This document shows, piece by piece, positions 27,500-36,126 of a stretch of 64,000 nucleotides of DNA. Positions within the stretch are counted from its first letter, which is position 1. The number at the start of each line of letters is the position of its first letter. The stretch lies in NCBI GenBank assembly GCA_046046915.1, contig JBJOIT010000002.1, positions 62,001 through 126,000 of the forward strand, read 5' to 3'. The translations under genes were made by a program, and so were the position numbers. The stretch is from JBEEJZ01 sp046046915. Its GTDB lineage: Bacteria; Pseudomonadota; Gammaproteobacteria; Burkholderiales; Burkholderiaceae_C. The notes below the pieces were generated by a model. The model had not been told where the DNA came from, ran no database searches, and worked only from the letters and a program-made list of their open reading frames with translations.

Positions 27500-28423
27500 T
27501 TATGGATGAGCCAGCATCCACTGGGCCGTCCAGCTCGCCAGGGCGTTAGGCAGGGTGTCGTGTTGCGCCGGTAGCCCCAGTTGTTGAGCGGCCGTATTGA
27601 GTGCTTGCATGGGGGCACTCAAGTCGAGTGCGGGCGCACCATGCTGTTTGCTGAGTTTTTCGCCATCGTCGGCACGTACCAGTGGCGTGTGCAGGTACAT
27701 GGGTGTGGGCAGGCCCAAAGCGCTCTGCAACAGTATCTGACGAGCGGTGTTGTCGGTCAGGTCTTCGCCACGCACGACATGGGTCACGCCCTGTGTGGCG
27801 TCGTCCACCACTACGGCCAGTTGGTAGGCCCACAGGCCGTCGGCACGGCGCAGCACAAAATCCCCTACGGTCCGGGCCACGTCTTGCATCTGCGGTCCCA
27901 AACGACGGTCAGCCCAATGCACGGTGGCATCCTGCCTCAGATGATGGGCGACGGCTGTTAGGTTCAATCGCCAGGCGCGGGCTGGTTTGCCGGCCAGGCC
28001 TGCGCGGCAAGTGCCGGGGTAGACCAGTTCGGTGTGACGTTCTCGCGTGCTGCCGCGCTCAATCCAAGCTTGCTCGATGTCTTTGCGGGCGCAGCCACAA
28101 GGGTAAGCCAGGCCCGTGGCGATCAACTGATCCAGGGCCACCTGATACCGCTCCCCACGATGCGATTGCCACACCGGCGGTAGGTCTGGCGTTAGTCCAC
28201 AGGCCTGTAGCTGAGACAAGATGACCTGGTCTGCGCCTGGTGCGCAGCGTGGCGTATCCACGTCTTCGATACGCACCAACCATTGCCCACCGTGTGCCCG
28301 TGCATCCAGCCAACTGGCCAAGGCCGCCACTAGTGAGCCCGCATGCAGCGGCCCGGTGGGGGAGGGGGCAAAGCGACCGATGTAGTTAGATGACTTTGAG
28401 TGCAAGCTCCAGTCCCGATACAA
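27500..28423 (-). CDS. gluQ: glutamyl-Q tRNA(Asp) synthetase
   Basis: A truncated glutamyl-tRNA synthetase paralogue (YadB type) that attaches glutamate to queuosine in tRNA-Asp; it lacks the anticodon-binding domain. YIGRFAPSPTGPLHAGSLVA holds the HIGH-like motif, and EKLSKQHGAP the KMSKS-like motif. Zinc ligands are likely in YPCGCARKD and YPGTCR. The start is uncertain: no ATG is present near the conserved N-terminus. TTG at 28423 (preceded by GGAAAA) or TTG at 28405 are the candidates; I list the former, giving 307 residues. Either way the gene start lies inside the 3' end of the flavoprotein gene. Confidence 0.87.
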   Translation of the reverse strand: MYRDWSLHSKSSNYIGRFAPSPTGPLHAGSLVAALASWLDARAHGGQWLVRIEDVDTPRCAPGADQVILSQLQACGLTPDLPPVWQSHRGERYQVALDQLIATGLAYPCGCARKDIEQAWIERGSTRERHTELVYPGTCRAGLAGKPARAWRLNLTAVAHHLRQDATVHWADRRLGPQMQDVARTVGDFVLRRADGLWAYQLAVVVDDATQGVTHVVRGEDLTDNTARQILLQSALGLPTPMYLHTPLVRADDGEKLSKQHGAPALDLSAPMQALNTAAQQLGLPAQHDTLPNALASWTAQWMLAHP

Positions 28424-29429
28424 AGGCGTTTTCCACGCGGTGACCCAGGCACCAGTCGCCACAGGCGCCGATTTGGGCCTTGGCGTCCCACAGGTGGCTA
28501 GCGCCCAGGGGTTGGGTGGTCTGTGCATAGAGCCAGCGCTGGGTATCGATGTGCGAGGGCTCGCTGCGGATGCCGGTGACCTCAGAGAACGCGCGCAGCA
28601 GTTTGGCCTGCACGCGGTCGGTGTCATCCTGCAGATGCTCCTGCGACCAGGCGGCGCTGGCTTGCACGGTCCAGCGTTCGATCATGCCGCGCTTGGGCTT
28701 GGACGACTCACGCGCCAGCCAGGCGATACGGTGGTGCGTGCTGCGTGCTGCGTTCCATTGCGGGCCCAGGGTGGTCATGCCTGGTTGCATGGCCTGAGGA
28801 AAGGCCAGCATCAGGGTCCAGCAGGGGGCCACCTTGACCTCGGCCATGGCTTTGACCAAGGCGGGCGCCTTTTTGGAGGTTTTCAGCAAGTCGTGCGATT
28901 GCACAGAAGGCATGGCCAGCAGTACGGCATCGAAGCCTGCAAAGACACGGCTGGTGTCGTCAAGTCCGGTGGTCTGCAATTGCCAGCGTTTGGCGTCCAG
29001 GGCGTCGCGCTCGATGCGGGTGACCCGGGTGTTGAGCTCCAAGGCTTGTTTTTCAGCGAGAGGTTCCGCCCAGGCGCGCACCAGGCCGTTCATGCCCGGC
29101 GTGGCCACCCAGTGCGACTCGCGTGCAGGCAAACCGGCTGCTGCGACCAAGCCCCGTGCATCCAGCACGCGTACCGTGTTGGCGCTCCAGGGTTTGCACA
29201 CATCTGGCGTGGTGGCAATGGCTTGTGTAAAACGGTCGTCCCGCACGGTGAAGTACTGGGCGCCGTGATCAAAGGTACCAAACGGGCTGCGCCGGCTGGC
29301 CATGCGCCCGCCGGCACTGCCACTTTTCTCGAAAACGGTGACGCGATGACCGGCTTGCATGAGCGTGCGCGCGCAACTGATGCCGGCCATGCCGGCGCCA
29401 ATAACGGCAAAGTGTCGGGTCTGGGTCAT
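28386..29429 (-). CDS. FAD-dependent amine oxidase-like flavoprotein (renalase type)
   Basis: A 347-residue flavoprotein. The N-terminal dinucleotide-binding motif VIGAGMAGISCARTL and the following EKSGSAGGRMASR are typical of flavin amine oxidases and renalase-like NAD(P)/FAD oxidoreductases. DHGAQYFTVRDDRF and the C-terminal GACGDWCLGHRVENAFVSG also fit the bacterial renalase-like group. The substrate is unknown. The start is supported by CAGGAGACAAAGC. Its 3' end overlaps the start of gluQ, suggesting coupled expression. The LysR gene lies 33 bases upstream on the same strand. Confidence 0.83.
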   Translation of the reverse strand: MTQTRHFAVIGAGMAGISCARTLMQAGHRVTVFEKSGSAGGRMASRRSPFGTFDHGAQYFTVRDDRFTQAIATTPDVCKPWSANTVRVLDARGLVAAAGLPARESHWVATPGMNGLVRAWAEPLAEKQALELNTRVTRIERDALDAKRWQLQTTGLDDTSRVFAGFDAVLLAMPSVQSHDLLKTSKKAPALVKAMAEVKVAPCWTLMLAFPQAMQPGMTTLGPQWNAARSTHHRIAWLARESSKPKRGMIERWTVQASAAWSQEHLQDDTDRVQAKLLRAFSEVTGIRSEPSHIDTQRWLYAQTTQPLGASHLWDAKAQIGACGDWCLGHRVENAFVSGLELALKVI

Positions 29430-29462
29430 TGCTTTGTCTCCTGTGGTGTTGTGTGTTGCACT

Positions 29463-30401
29463 TTACACGCCCCGGTGCTGCAGCAAGGCACTTCGCGTGG
29501 CGGGGCTTTGAAGTTGCTGCAGCCACCATTGCAGGGCGCGCCCCTGACCCTGTGCGCTGGCGCTTCGCCATGCATAACTGACCTGCACCCGGCGCTCGGG
29601 CCGGCTGACCTGTTTCACCACCAGATGCCCCACCTCAATATGCCTGCGCGCCATGCTTTCGGGCAGAAAACCCACGCCCAAGCCACGCAATTGGGCGTCG
29701 AGCTTGGCTTGCATGCTGGCCACGGTGAACACGTCTTGCCCGCCCAGCAGGCCAAAGCTCAGGCCATTGCCGCGCTGGATGGTGTCGGCCACCGCCACGG
29801 CACGGTGCTGCCCGATGGTGGCGTCGCTAAGGGGCTCGGGCGCATGTGCCAAAGGGTGATGTGGCGCCACGGCGAATACAAAGCGCACCATGCCCAGGGT
29901 GTCGCCTTGTACCCCTGCGCTGCTGCTGGGTTCGAGTGCCACACCAATTGCGAGGTCAGCCTGGCCAGTGCTGAGTGCCTGCAAGGTGCCCGACAGCACC
30001 TCATCCCGCAGCTTGATGCGGGTGGGGGGCGATAGCGCGTAAAACCCCTCACACAGTTCCATGATGGTGTTGGGCGCGATGATGCTGTCCACCGCCACCG
30101 TGAGCTGTGATTCCCAGCCTGTAGCGACGCGCTTGACCCGGTTGGCCACGGCATCAATTTCCCCCAGTAGACGGGCACCTTCACGCAGCAGTTCCAGTCC
30201 GGCGGGGGTGGCTTTGGCCTGGCGTGAACTGCGGTCGAACAAGAGCACGTCCAGGGCGTCTTCGATCTGGCGCACCCGATAAGTGAGGGCGCTGGGCACC
30301 ACGCCCAACTGCCTAGCGGCGGCGGCAAAACTGCCGGTTTCTGCCACCGCCTGCAACATGGCCAAGGCATCGGGCGTCAGCGCATCACGAGAATTTTGCA
30401 T
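29463..30401 (-). CDS. LysR-family transcriptional regulator
   Basis: A 312-residue LysR regulator. The N-terminal winged helix reads AMLQAVAETGSFAAAARQLG, followed by SALTYRVRQIEDALDVLLFD; the C-terminal part is the usual effector-binding domain. The start at 30401 (MQNSRDAL) is preferred to 30422 because the latter falls within the candidate operator. It is divergent from the pirin and WrbA-like genes, the classical arrangement for a LysR regulator and its targets. The effector is unknown; a redox-responsive quinone or aromatic signal would fit pirin plus WrbA-like targets, but that is inference. Confidence 0.9.
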   Translation of the reverse strand: MQNSRDALTPDALAMLQAVAETGSFAAAARQLGVVPSALTYRVRQIEDALDVLLFDRSSRQAKATPAGLELLREGARLLGEIDAVANRVKRVATGWESQLTVAVDSIIAPNTIMELCEGFYALSPPTRIKLRDEVLSGTLQALSTGQADLAIGVALEPSSSAGVQGDTLGMVRFVFAVAPHHPLAHAPEPLSDATIGQHRAVAVADTIQRGNGLSFGLLGGQDVFTVASMQAKLDAQLRGLGVGFLPESMARRHIEVGHLVVKQVSRPERRVQVSYAWRSASAQGQGRALQWWLQQLQSPATRSALLQHRGV

Positions 30402-30412
30402 GGATTGATGCT

Positions 30413-30445
30413 TTTGATTCAATTTATTGAAATGATGCCATCAAA
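30413..30445. promoter_or_regulatory. dyad symmetry in the LysR-pirin spacer
   Basis: Nested inverted repeats: TTCAAT (30418-30423) with ATTGAA (30426-30431), and outside them TTTGAT (30413-30418) with ATCAAA (30440-30445). The position just upstream of the LysR start and 66 bases before the pirin start is typical for LysR binding sites. Confidence 0.45.
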
Positions 30446-30510
30446 TGAGGTGGATGGAAATGGACCATGCCCGACCTAAAGTTCAGGCTCGGTTCACACA
30501 AGAGAATTCC

Positions 30511-31212
30511 ATGCTGACACTGCGCAAATCACAAGATCGAGGCTATGCCGATCACGGCTGGCTCAAGTCGTACCACAGCTTTTCATTTGCTGGTTATTAC
30601 GATCCGCACCACATGGGCTTTGGCAATCTGCGCGTGATCAACGAAGACCGCATTGCCCCCGGCACCGGCTTTGGCACCCATGGGCACCGCGACATGGAAA
30701 TCATCAGCTATGTGCTGTCAGGCGCACTTGCGCACAAAGACACAATGGGCAACGTCAAGGGCATACCGCCAGGCGATGTGCAGCGCATGAGTGCGGGCAC
30801 AGGTGTGCAGCACAGCGAGTTCAACCACGCACCCAGAGATACCACCCATTTCTTGCAGATATGGATAGAGCCGGATCGCTCAGGTGTCACGCCCAGCTAC
30901 GAGCAAAAAACCTTCGTCGATGCCGAGAAGCGCGGCCAGTTGCGCTTGGTGGCATCGCCCGATGGCGCGCAGGGCTCGGTCACCATCCATGCTTCTGCGC
31001 GGCTTTATGCTGGTCTGTTTGACGGTGACGAAACGGCATCTATCGCGCTGAATTCGCAGCGCAAGTGTTATGTGCACTTGATACGGGGCCGTCTGAACGT
31101 CAACGGACAGATGTTGGACACAGGGGATGCGGCCCTCCTGGAAGGTGAAACCGCCGTGAATTTGACACAAGGCACGCAAGCCGAAGTGCTGGTGTTTGAC
31201 CTGAGTCCTTGA
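30511..31212 (+). CDS. pirin family protein
   Basis: A 233-residue bicupin. The N-terminal cupin has the metal-binding pattern GTHGHRDMEIISYVL (two His) and GTGVQHSEFNHA (His, Glu). Bacterial pirins include quercetin 2,3-dioxygenases and redox-related regulators; which applies here is open. The start at 30511 (MLTLRKSQDRG) is conserved in the family; an in-frame ATG at 30445 lies in the regulatory spacer. The WrbA-like gene follows 85 bases downstream. Pirin and WrbA-type quinone reductase under a LysR regulator are a frequent combination in proteobacteria. Confidence 0.9.
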   Translation: MLTLRKSQDRGYADHGWLKSYHSFSFAGYYDPHHMGFGNLRVINEDRIAPGTGFGTHGHRDMEIISYVLSGALAHKDTMGNVKGIPPGDVQRMSAGTGVQHSEFNHAPRDTTHFLQIWIEPDRSGVTPSYEQKTFVDAEKRGQLRLVASPDGAQGSVTIHASARLYAGLFDGDETASIALNSQRKCYVHLIRGRLNVNGQMLDTGDAALLEGETAVNLTQGTQAEVLVFDLSP

Positions 31213-31297
31213 GCAGGCGCTGTGCTTGCTCCTTCACCCATGCTTACCCTCGGCCTGATTTTTGGGCCATTAACCGCTTCATTCAAGGAGATTTGAT

Positions 31298-31852
31298 ATG
31301 GCAAAAGTAGCAGTTGTTTTTCATTCGGGTTACGGTCACACCCTGCGCTTGGCGCAAGCCGTGGCGGATGGGTCTGACGGTGATCTGGTCACCATCGACG
31401 CCGACGGCAATGTGTCTGATGAGGGTTGGGCCACTCTGGGCGCTGCAGACGCCATCGTGATGGGCAGCCCTACTTACATGGGCAGCGTGAGCTGGCAGTT
31501 CAAGAAATTTGCCGATGCCAGCAGCAAGGCCTGGTACACCCAAGCCTGGAAAGACAAAATCTTTGGGGGCTTTACCAATAGCTCTAACGTCAATGGCGAC
31601 AAACACTCCACCTTGCACTACTTCATGACCCTGGCCATGCAACACGGTGGGATTTGGGTGGGCACGGGTTTGAATTACCACAACACCAAGGCGTCTCAGC
31701 GCAGTGATGTCAACTACCTGGCCTCGTCGGCAGGACCCATGGGGCAAACACCTAGCGACGCGGGTGCAGATGAGATGAACGCAGGCGATCTGGAAACTGG
31801 CCGATTGTTTGGCAAGCGCATTGCCGAAGTGGCAAACAGATTTCGCGGATGA
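31298..31852 (+). CDS. flavodoxin-like NAD(P)H:quinone oxidoreductase (WrbA-like)
   Basis: A 184-residue flavodoxin-fold protein. The FMN phosphate loop is VVFHSGYGHTLRLA, and the second flavin loop is SPTYMGSVSWQFKKF. The segment FGGFTNSSNVNGDKHSTLHY is similar to WrbA, which reduces quinones with two electrons. AAGGAGATTTGAT precedes the start. It probably shares the pirin promoter. Confidence 0.85.
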   Translation: MAKVAVVFHSGYGHTLRLAQAVADGSDGDLVTIDADGNVSDEGWATLGAADAIVMGSPTYMGSVSWQFKKFADASSKAWYTQAWKDKIFGGFTNSSNVNGDKHSTLHYFMTLAMQHGGIWVGTGLNYHNTKASQRSDVNYLASSAGPMGQTPSDAGADEMNAGDLETGRLFGKRIAEVANRFRG

Positions 31853-31892
31853 TGCTCTGAGCTGATGCTGACGGCGCCGTTACCATCGGTGC

Positions 31893-32588
31893 ATGAAGAT
31901 CATTGCTCTTTTGCCTTGGGCGGACTGGCTTGCGCTAGCCGCCTTTTTTGCTTTCTGGTCGGCCTATGCCTGGTTTGCCCGTTTTTGGGGGCAGCGCAGG
32001 CCGTCCTTGATGATGACCACGCAGCGCTATCGGCGTGCCTGGATGCTGCAAAGCACCTCGCGTGACCCGCGTATGCTCGACGGCATCATCACGCAAAGCC
32101 TCTCAGCCAGCCCGTCATTTTTTGCATCGACGTCCATTTTCGTGATTGGTGCCCTGTTTGCATTGCTGGGCACCACAGACAAGGCGGCTGAATTGGTACG
32201 CGAGTTTCCCTTTGCGCAGCCCACACCGCTCTTGGTGTTCGAGTTCAAGATTTTGGTGCTGATCGGTATTTTTGTGTATGCCTTTTTCCGGTTCACCTGG
32301 TCCATGCGTCAGTACATCATCACTGGCGTGTTGCTCGGCGCCATGCCCGCGCCTGAACAGCTGGCCGATGGCGACGATGCCCGTGACCGGATCGTGGAGC
32401 GTTCCGCCGCGCTGCTTGGGTTGGCGGCTGACACTTTCAACGATGGCTTGCGAGCCTACTATTTTTCGTTTGCGGCGCTCGGGTGGTTTTTTTCGCCCTT
32501 GGCCTTTGTGCTGGCGACCGGCATGGTGGTAGTGGTTTTGTACGGGCGTGAGTTCCAGTCCGATGTTTTGAGAGCTTTGAATGACTAA
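31893..32588 (+). CDS. DUF599 family membrane protein
   Basis: A 231-residue integral membrane protein with about four hydrophobic helices (for example WLALAAFFAFWSAYAWF, then ILVLIGIFVYAFFRFTWS). The charged segment NQ-free RRPSLMMTTQRYRRAWML after the first helix is the conserved family region. No function is established for DUF599. It overlaps the following flavoprotein gene by eight bases, which suggests co-expression. Confidence 0.8.
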   Translation: MKIIALLPWADWLALAAFFAFWSAYAWFARFWGQRRPSLMMTTQRYRRAWMLQSTSRDPRMLDGIITQSLSASPSFFASTSIFVIGALFALLGTTDKAAELVREFPFAQPTPLLVFEFKILVLIGIFVYAFFRFTWSMRQYIITGVLLGAMPAPEQLADGDDARDRIVERSAALLGLAADTFNDGLRAYYFSFAALGWFFSPLAFVLATGMVVVVLYGREFQSDVLRALND

Positions 32589-33864
32589 GGTGCAGGTGTC
32601 GGATCTGGGGGGTGAGCAGCGAGCCATCGTGGTGGGGGGCGGTCCCGCTGGCCTGATGGCGGCGGAGGTGCTCGTCGCTCAAGGCGTGCAGGTCGATCTT
32701 TATGACGCCATGCCGTCGGTGGGACGCAAGTTTTTGCTGGCTGGCAAAGGGGGCTTGAACTTAACCCACTCCGAGCCTCTGGAACGGTTTCACACGCGTT
32801 TCGGGGCCCGACAAGACGAGGTCGCGGCCCTGCTGCAGGGATTGGGACCCGACAACCTGCGCGCTTGGGCGCAGGGCCTGGGCGTGTCCACTTTTGTGGG
32901 TACATCGGGGCGGGTGTTTCCGACCGACATGAAAGCAGCGCCGCTGCTTCGTGCCTGGTTGCACCGCCTGCGCCACCCAGCCCATGGGCCGGGAGTACGG
33001 TTTCATATGCGCCATCGATGGCTGGGTTGGCAGGACGATGGCGCCCTGGTGTTCGATACCCCCCAAGGCCGAGTGGCGGTGACATCGTCTGCCCAGGTGC
33101 CGGTGGTGCTGGCGCTGGGCGGTGCCAGTTGGGCACGATTGGGTTCTGACGGAGCCTGGGCACCTGTTTTGCAGGACAAAGGCGTGGATGTGCGCCCGCT
33201 AGTGCCTTCCAACTGTGGCTTTGATGTGGCGGGTGGCTGGACCGAATACTTCAGTAGCCGATTTGCAGGGCAACCATTTAAGTCGGTGGCGATACGCTAC
33301 GAGGGGGCTGAGGGCCAAAGCTTCAGTCGCCAGGGTGAGTTTGTGGCCACGGCCACGGGCGTGGAGGGCAGCCTGATCTATGCCGCCTCCAGCCTACTGC
33401 GTGAAGACATCGTTCAGAACGGCTCAGCGACGCTGTATCTGGATTTACTCCCGCAGTTCCCGCTGGAACGGGTGCTGAAAGAAGTGATGCATCCCCGCGG
33501 ATCCCGGTCCCTGTCGGCGCACCTCAAGAGCCGCTTGGGCCTGGATGGCATCAAAAGCGCCATCCTTTACGAGGTGCTGGGGCGCGACGGCGTTCAAGCC
33601 GGCTCACCCTTGGCGGCTGCCATCAAGGCCTTGCCGCTGGTGCTGAGCGCGGCACGCCCCATAGATGAAGCGATCAGCACTGCTGGCGGCGTGTCTTTTG
33701 AGGCCATGAGCGCCGAGCTAGGGCTCAAGCGCTTGCCCGGTGTGTTTTGTGCTGGCGAGATGCTGGATTGGGAGGCGCCGACTGGCGGCTACTTGCTGAC
33801 GGCTTGCATGGCCAGTGGTAAAAAAGCCGGAGAGGGTGCTTGGGAGATGCTGCGCCAGTCTTGA
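32581..33864 (+). CDS. HI0933/BaiN-like NAD(P)/FAD flavoprotein
   Basis: A 427-residue flavoprotein of the TIGR03862/HI0933-like family. The N-terminal motif IVVGGGPAGLMAAEVL binds FAD, followed by GRKFLLAGKGGLNLTHSEPL, a family signature. The C-terminal end has GVFCAGEMLDWEAPTGGYLL, the second FAD contact. Related BaiN-type enzymes reduce unsaturated steroid or acyl substrates, but the substrate here is unknown. The start overlaps the DUF599 gene; a short spacer then separates it from the oppositely oriented SRP RNA. Confidence 0.85.
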   Translation: MTKVQVSDLGGEQRAIVVGGGPAGLMAAEVLVAQGVQVDLYDAMPSVGRKFLLAGKGGLNLTHSEPLERFHTRFGARQDEVAALLQGLGPDNLRAWAQGLGVSTFVGTSGRVFPTDMKAAPLLRAWLHRLRHPAHGPGVRFHMRHRWLGWQDDGALVFDTPQGRVAVTSSAQVPVVLALGGASWARLGSDGAWAPVLQDKGVDVRPLVPSNCGFDVAGGWTEYFSSRFAGQPFKSVAIRYEGAEGQSFSRQGEFVATATGVEGSLIYAASSLLREDIVQNGSATLYLDLLPQFPLERVLKEVMHPRGSRSLSAHLKSRLGLDGIKSAILYEVLGRDGVQAGSPLAAAIKALPLVLSAARPIDEAISTAGGVSFEAMSAELGLKRLPGVFCAGEMLDWEAPTGGYLLTACMASGKKAGEGAWEMLRQS

Positions 33865-33887
33865 CCGGCGAGTTTGAAAATTGGGGT

Positions 33888-33982
33888 TGACGAGCCTGAC
33901 CCCGGCACTGGCTCCACAGTTAGGGCTGCTTGGTTCCCCACCTGACCCGGTTGGCCGCTTCACCATGCGGGAAGGCCCGTCA
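33888..33982 (-). ncRNA. ffs: bacterial signal recognition particle 4.5S RNA
   Basis: On the minus strand the sequence carries the conserved SRP apical region GGTCAGGTGGGGAACCAAGC followed by AGCC, which corresponds to the E. coli 4.5S sequence around its GGAA tetraloop and asymmetric loop. The two ends pair: TGACGGGCC at the 5' end with GGCTCGTCA at the 3' end. A short T-run (AATTTTC) follows, as in an intrinsic terminator. The length of about 95 bases is normal for small SRP RNA. Location directly beside dnaX is common in proteobacteria. The ends are estimated to within a few bases. Confidence 0.88.
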
Positions 33983-34024
33983 GCGTGAATTGTACCCAAG
34001 GACCCGACCTTTAGAATCCGGGCC

Positions 34025-35659
34025 ATGTCATACCTCGTGCTCGCCCGCAAGTACCGCCCCCGAAATTTCACAGAAATGGTGGGGCAGGAGCACGTGGTGC
34101 GCGCCTTGGGTAACGCCTTGCAAACCCGGCGCCTGCATCACGCGTATTTGTTCACGGGTACCCGGGGCGTGGGCAAGACCACGGTGTCTCGCATTTTGGC
34201 CAAGTCGCTCAATTGCCAGGGGGTGGACGGCCAGGGCGGCATCACCGATCAGCCTTGTGGCGTGTGCCAAGCCTGCACCGACATCGACAGCGGGCGCTTT
34301 GTGGACTACACCGAGCTGGACGCTGCCTCTAACCGCGGTGTGGACGAGGTGCAATCCCTGCTGGAACAAGCGGTTTACAAGCCGGTGCAAGGGCGCTTCA
34401 AGGTCTTCATGATCGACGAGGTGCACATGCTGACTAACACGGCCTTCAACGCCATGCTGAAGACCCTGGAAGAACCGCCCGAATATCTGAAGTTTGTGCT
34501 GGCCACCACCGACCCCCAGAAGGTGCCCGTCACCGTTCTGTCGCGTTGCCTGCAGTTCAATCTGCGGCCCATGGCGCCTGAGACGGTGCGTGAACATCTG
34601 GCGCAGGTGCTGCACACGGAGGGCGTTGAGGCCGATGCGGTGTCCTTGCGCTTGCTGGCACGTGCCGCGCGTGGTTCCATGCGCGATGCCTTGAGCCTGA
34701 CTGACCAGGCCATTGCCTTTGGCGGTGGGCAGCTGCAGGAAGCGGCAGTGCGGCAAATGCTGGGCAGTGTGGATCGCAGCTATGTGTTTCGTTTGATTGG
34801 CGCCCTGGCGCGTGGCGATGGCCAGACCGTGGTGGAAACGTCCGAAGAACTTCGCCTCAATGGACTGAGTGCTGCCTCCACGCTGGAGGAAATGACCACG
34901 GTGTTGCAACGGATGGCCGTTCTGCAGGCGGTGCCCAACACGCCTATGGATGAGTCCGATCCTGACCACTTGGATATGCGGCGTCTGGCAGATGTGATGC
35001 CTCCGGACGAGACCCAATTGCTGTACAGCATGTGTCTGCACGGGCGCTCGGAACTGGGGCTCGCCCCTGATGACTATGCTGCGTTGACCATGGTGTTGCT
35101 GCGCTTGTTGGCATTCAAGCCAGCTGGTTTTGTAGCCACCGAGGAAAAAAAAACTCTAATCGAGACAACGAAGGTCGCTCAGCGGGCAGTCAACGCTGAT
35201 CAAGCTCGAGGCGGTCCAACGCCACGCCCAACTCCTGCCCCAGAGGCGGGGCCTGATGCGCCAGCCTCTGCACCTCAAGATGGCGATTTTTGGTACAGCA
35301 TTGTTCAGCAATTGGTCGCCACTGAGGCCGTGACGGCCTTGGCCCGTGAACTGGCTTTGCAGTCGCAACTTATGCAGCGCGATGCTGATGATTGGCGGCT
35401 GCAGGTGGAGCGTGAGTCCCTCACCCAGCCTGGCAGCCGCGACCGCTTGCAGGCTGCGCTGGCCAGTATCGGTCACGATGTGCGCGTGTCGGTAACGGTT
35501 GGTGCCGTCATCGACAGCCCAGCACGGCGCAATTCAGCCTTGGCGCAAGCCAAGCAGCAGGCTGCAGAAAAAATCATTTTGGATGACCCCTTTGTGCAGT
35601 CCATGATGCAGGAATTTGGGGCGAAAATCGTCCCAGGTTCCATCAGGCCGCTGGACTGA
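34025..35659 (+). CDS. dnaX: DNA polymerase III subunits tau and gamma
   Basis: A 544-residue tau subunit of the clamp loader. Walker A is GTRGVGKTTVSRILAK, the zinc cysteines lie in CGVCQACTD, Walker B is MIDEVHML, and the sensor-1 SRC motif is in LSRCLQFNL. Domains I-III end near residue 365. Immediately after, at codons 374-377, is a run of nine A residues where slippage would produce a short gamma form (see 35144-35199). The C-terminal part carries the region that binds the polymerase in other species. The gene heads dnaX-ybaB-recR, a conserved trio. Confidence 0.96.
   Translation: MSYLVLARKYRPRNFTEMVGQEHVVRALGNALQTRRLHHAYLFTGTRGVGKTTVSRILAKSLNCQGVDGQGGITDQPCGVCQACTDIDSGRFVDYTELDAASNRGVDEVQSLLEQAVYKPVQGRFKVFMIDEVHMLTNTAFNAMLKTLEEPPEYLKFVLATTDPQKVPVTVLSRCLQFNLRPMAPETVREHLAQVLHTEGVEADAVSLRLLARAARGSMRDALSLTDQAIAFGGGQLQEAAVRQMLGSVDRSYVFRLIGALARGDGQTVVETSEELRLNGLSAASTLEEMTTVLQRMAVLQAVPNTPMDESDPDHLDMRRLADVMPPDETQLLYSMCLHGRSELGLAPDDYAALTMVLLRLLAFKPAGFVATEEKKTLIETTKVAQRAVNADQARGGPTPRPTPAPEAGPDAPASAPQDGDFWYSIVQQLVATEAVTALARELALQSQLMQRDADDWRLQVERESLTQPGSRDRLQAALASIGHDVRVSVTVGAVIDSPARRNSALAQAKQQAAEKIILDDPFVQSMMQEFGAKIVPGSIRPLD
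35144..35199 (+). promoter_or_regulatory. dnaX A9 slippage / -1 frameshift site for gamma
   Basis: The coding sequence reads GAG GAA AAA AAA ACT, giving nine consecutive A (35145-35153) and an in-phase A AAA AAA heptamer at 35146-35152. A -1 shift would append 15 residues and stop at 35197-35199 (about 391 residues in all). Loss of one A in the transcript would stop at TAA after codon 377. TCAGCG (35179-35184) and CGCTGA (35194-35199) can form a downstream hairpin. Both E. coli (ribosomal frameshift) and Thermus (transcript slippage on A9) make gamma this way. Confidence 0.65.
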
Positions 35660-35751
35660 GGCCCGCCGGGTTTTACGTCATGTCCGTGGCAGCCTCTGCT
35701 GCCCGGGCCACCTACTCCCTAAATTCTCCAGATATCAAATAAGGAATTGCC

Positions 35752-36084
35752 ATGTTCAACAAAGGACAACTCGCCGGTCTCATGAAGCAGGCCCAGGCCA
35801 TGCAGGACAACATGAAAAAAGCCCAGGAAGAGCTGGGCAACATTGAGGTCACAGGTGAGTCCGGCGCGGGCCTGGTCAAGGTCACCATGACCTGTAAGCA
35901 CGACGTGCGCCGCGTGACCATCGACCCCAGTTTGCTGGCTGAAGACAAGGACATGCTCGAAGACCTGGTGGCCGCCGCTTTCAATGCCGCTGTGCGCAAA
36001 GCCGAGGACACCTCGCAAGAAAAAATGGGCAAGCTCACCGCAGGCATGCCAGGTTTGCCCGGCGGCATGAAGTTCCCGTTCTAA
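35752..36084 (+). CDS. ybaB: YbaB/EbfC nucleoid-associated protein
   Basis: A 110-residue small DNA-binding protein that forms dimers and coats DNA. MFNKGQLAGLMKQAQAMQDN and the C-terminal MGKLTAGMPGLPGG are characteristic of the family. AAGGAATTGCC precedes the start. It lies between dnaX and recR, its conserved position, and is presumably co-transcribed with both. Confidence 0.95.
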   Translation: MFNKGQLAGLMKQAQAMQDNMKKAQEELGNIEVTGESGAGLVKVTMTCKHDVRRVTIDPSLLAEDKDMLEDLVAAAFNAAVRKAEDTSQEKMGKLTAGMPGLPGGMKFPF

Positions 36085-36126
36085 GCATTTGGTCTTTCTT
36101 ATCAAGAGCCCTGTTGGACCACAGCC

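Noticed and set aside
28440..30035. 531-codon open frame antisense to the flavoprotein and LysR genes
   Set aside because: It spans two well-supported genes and their spacer on the opposite strand, and has His/Gly/Gln-rich shadow composition without any motif.
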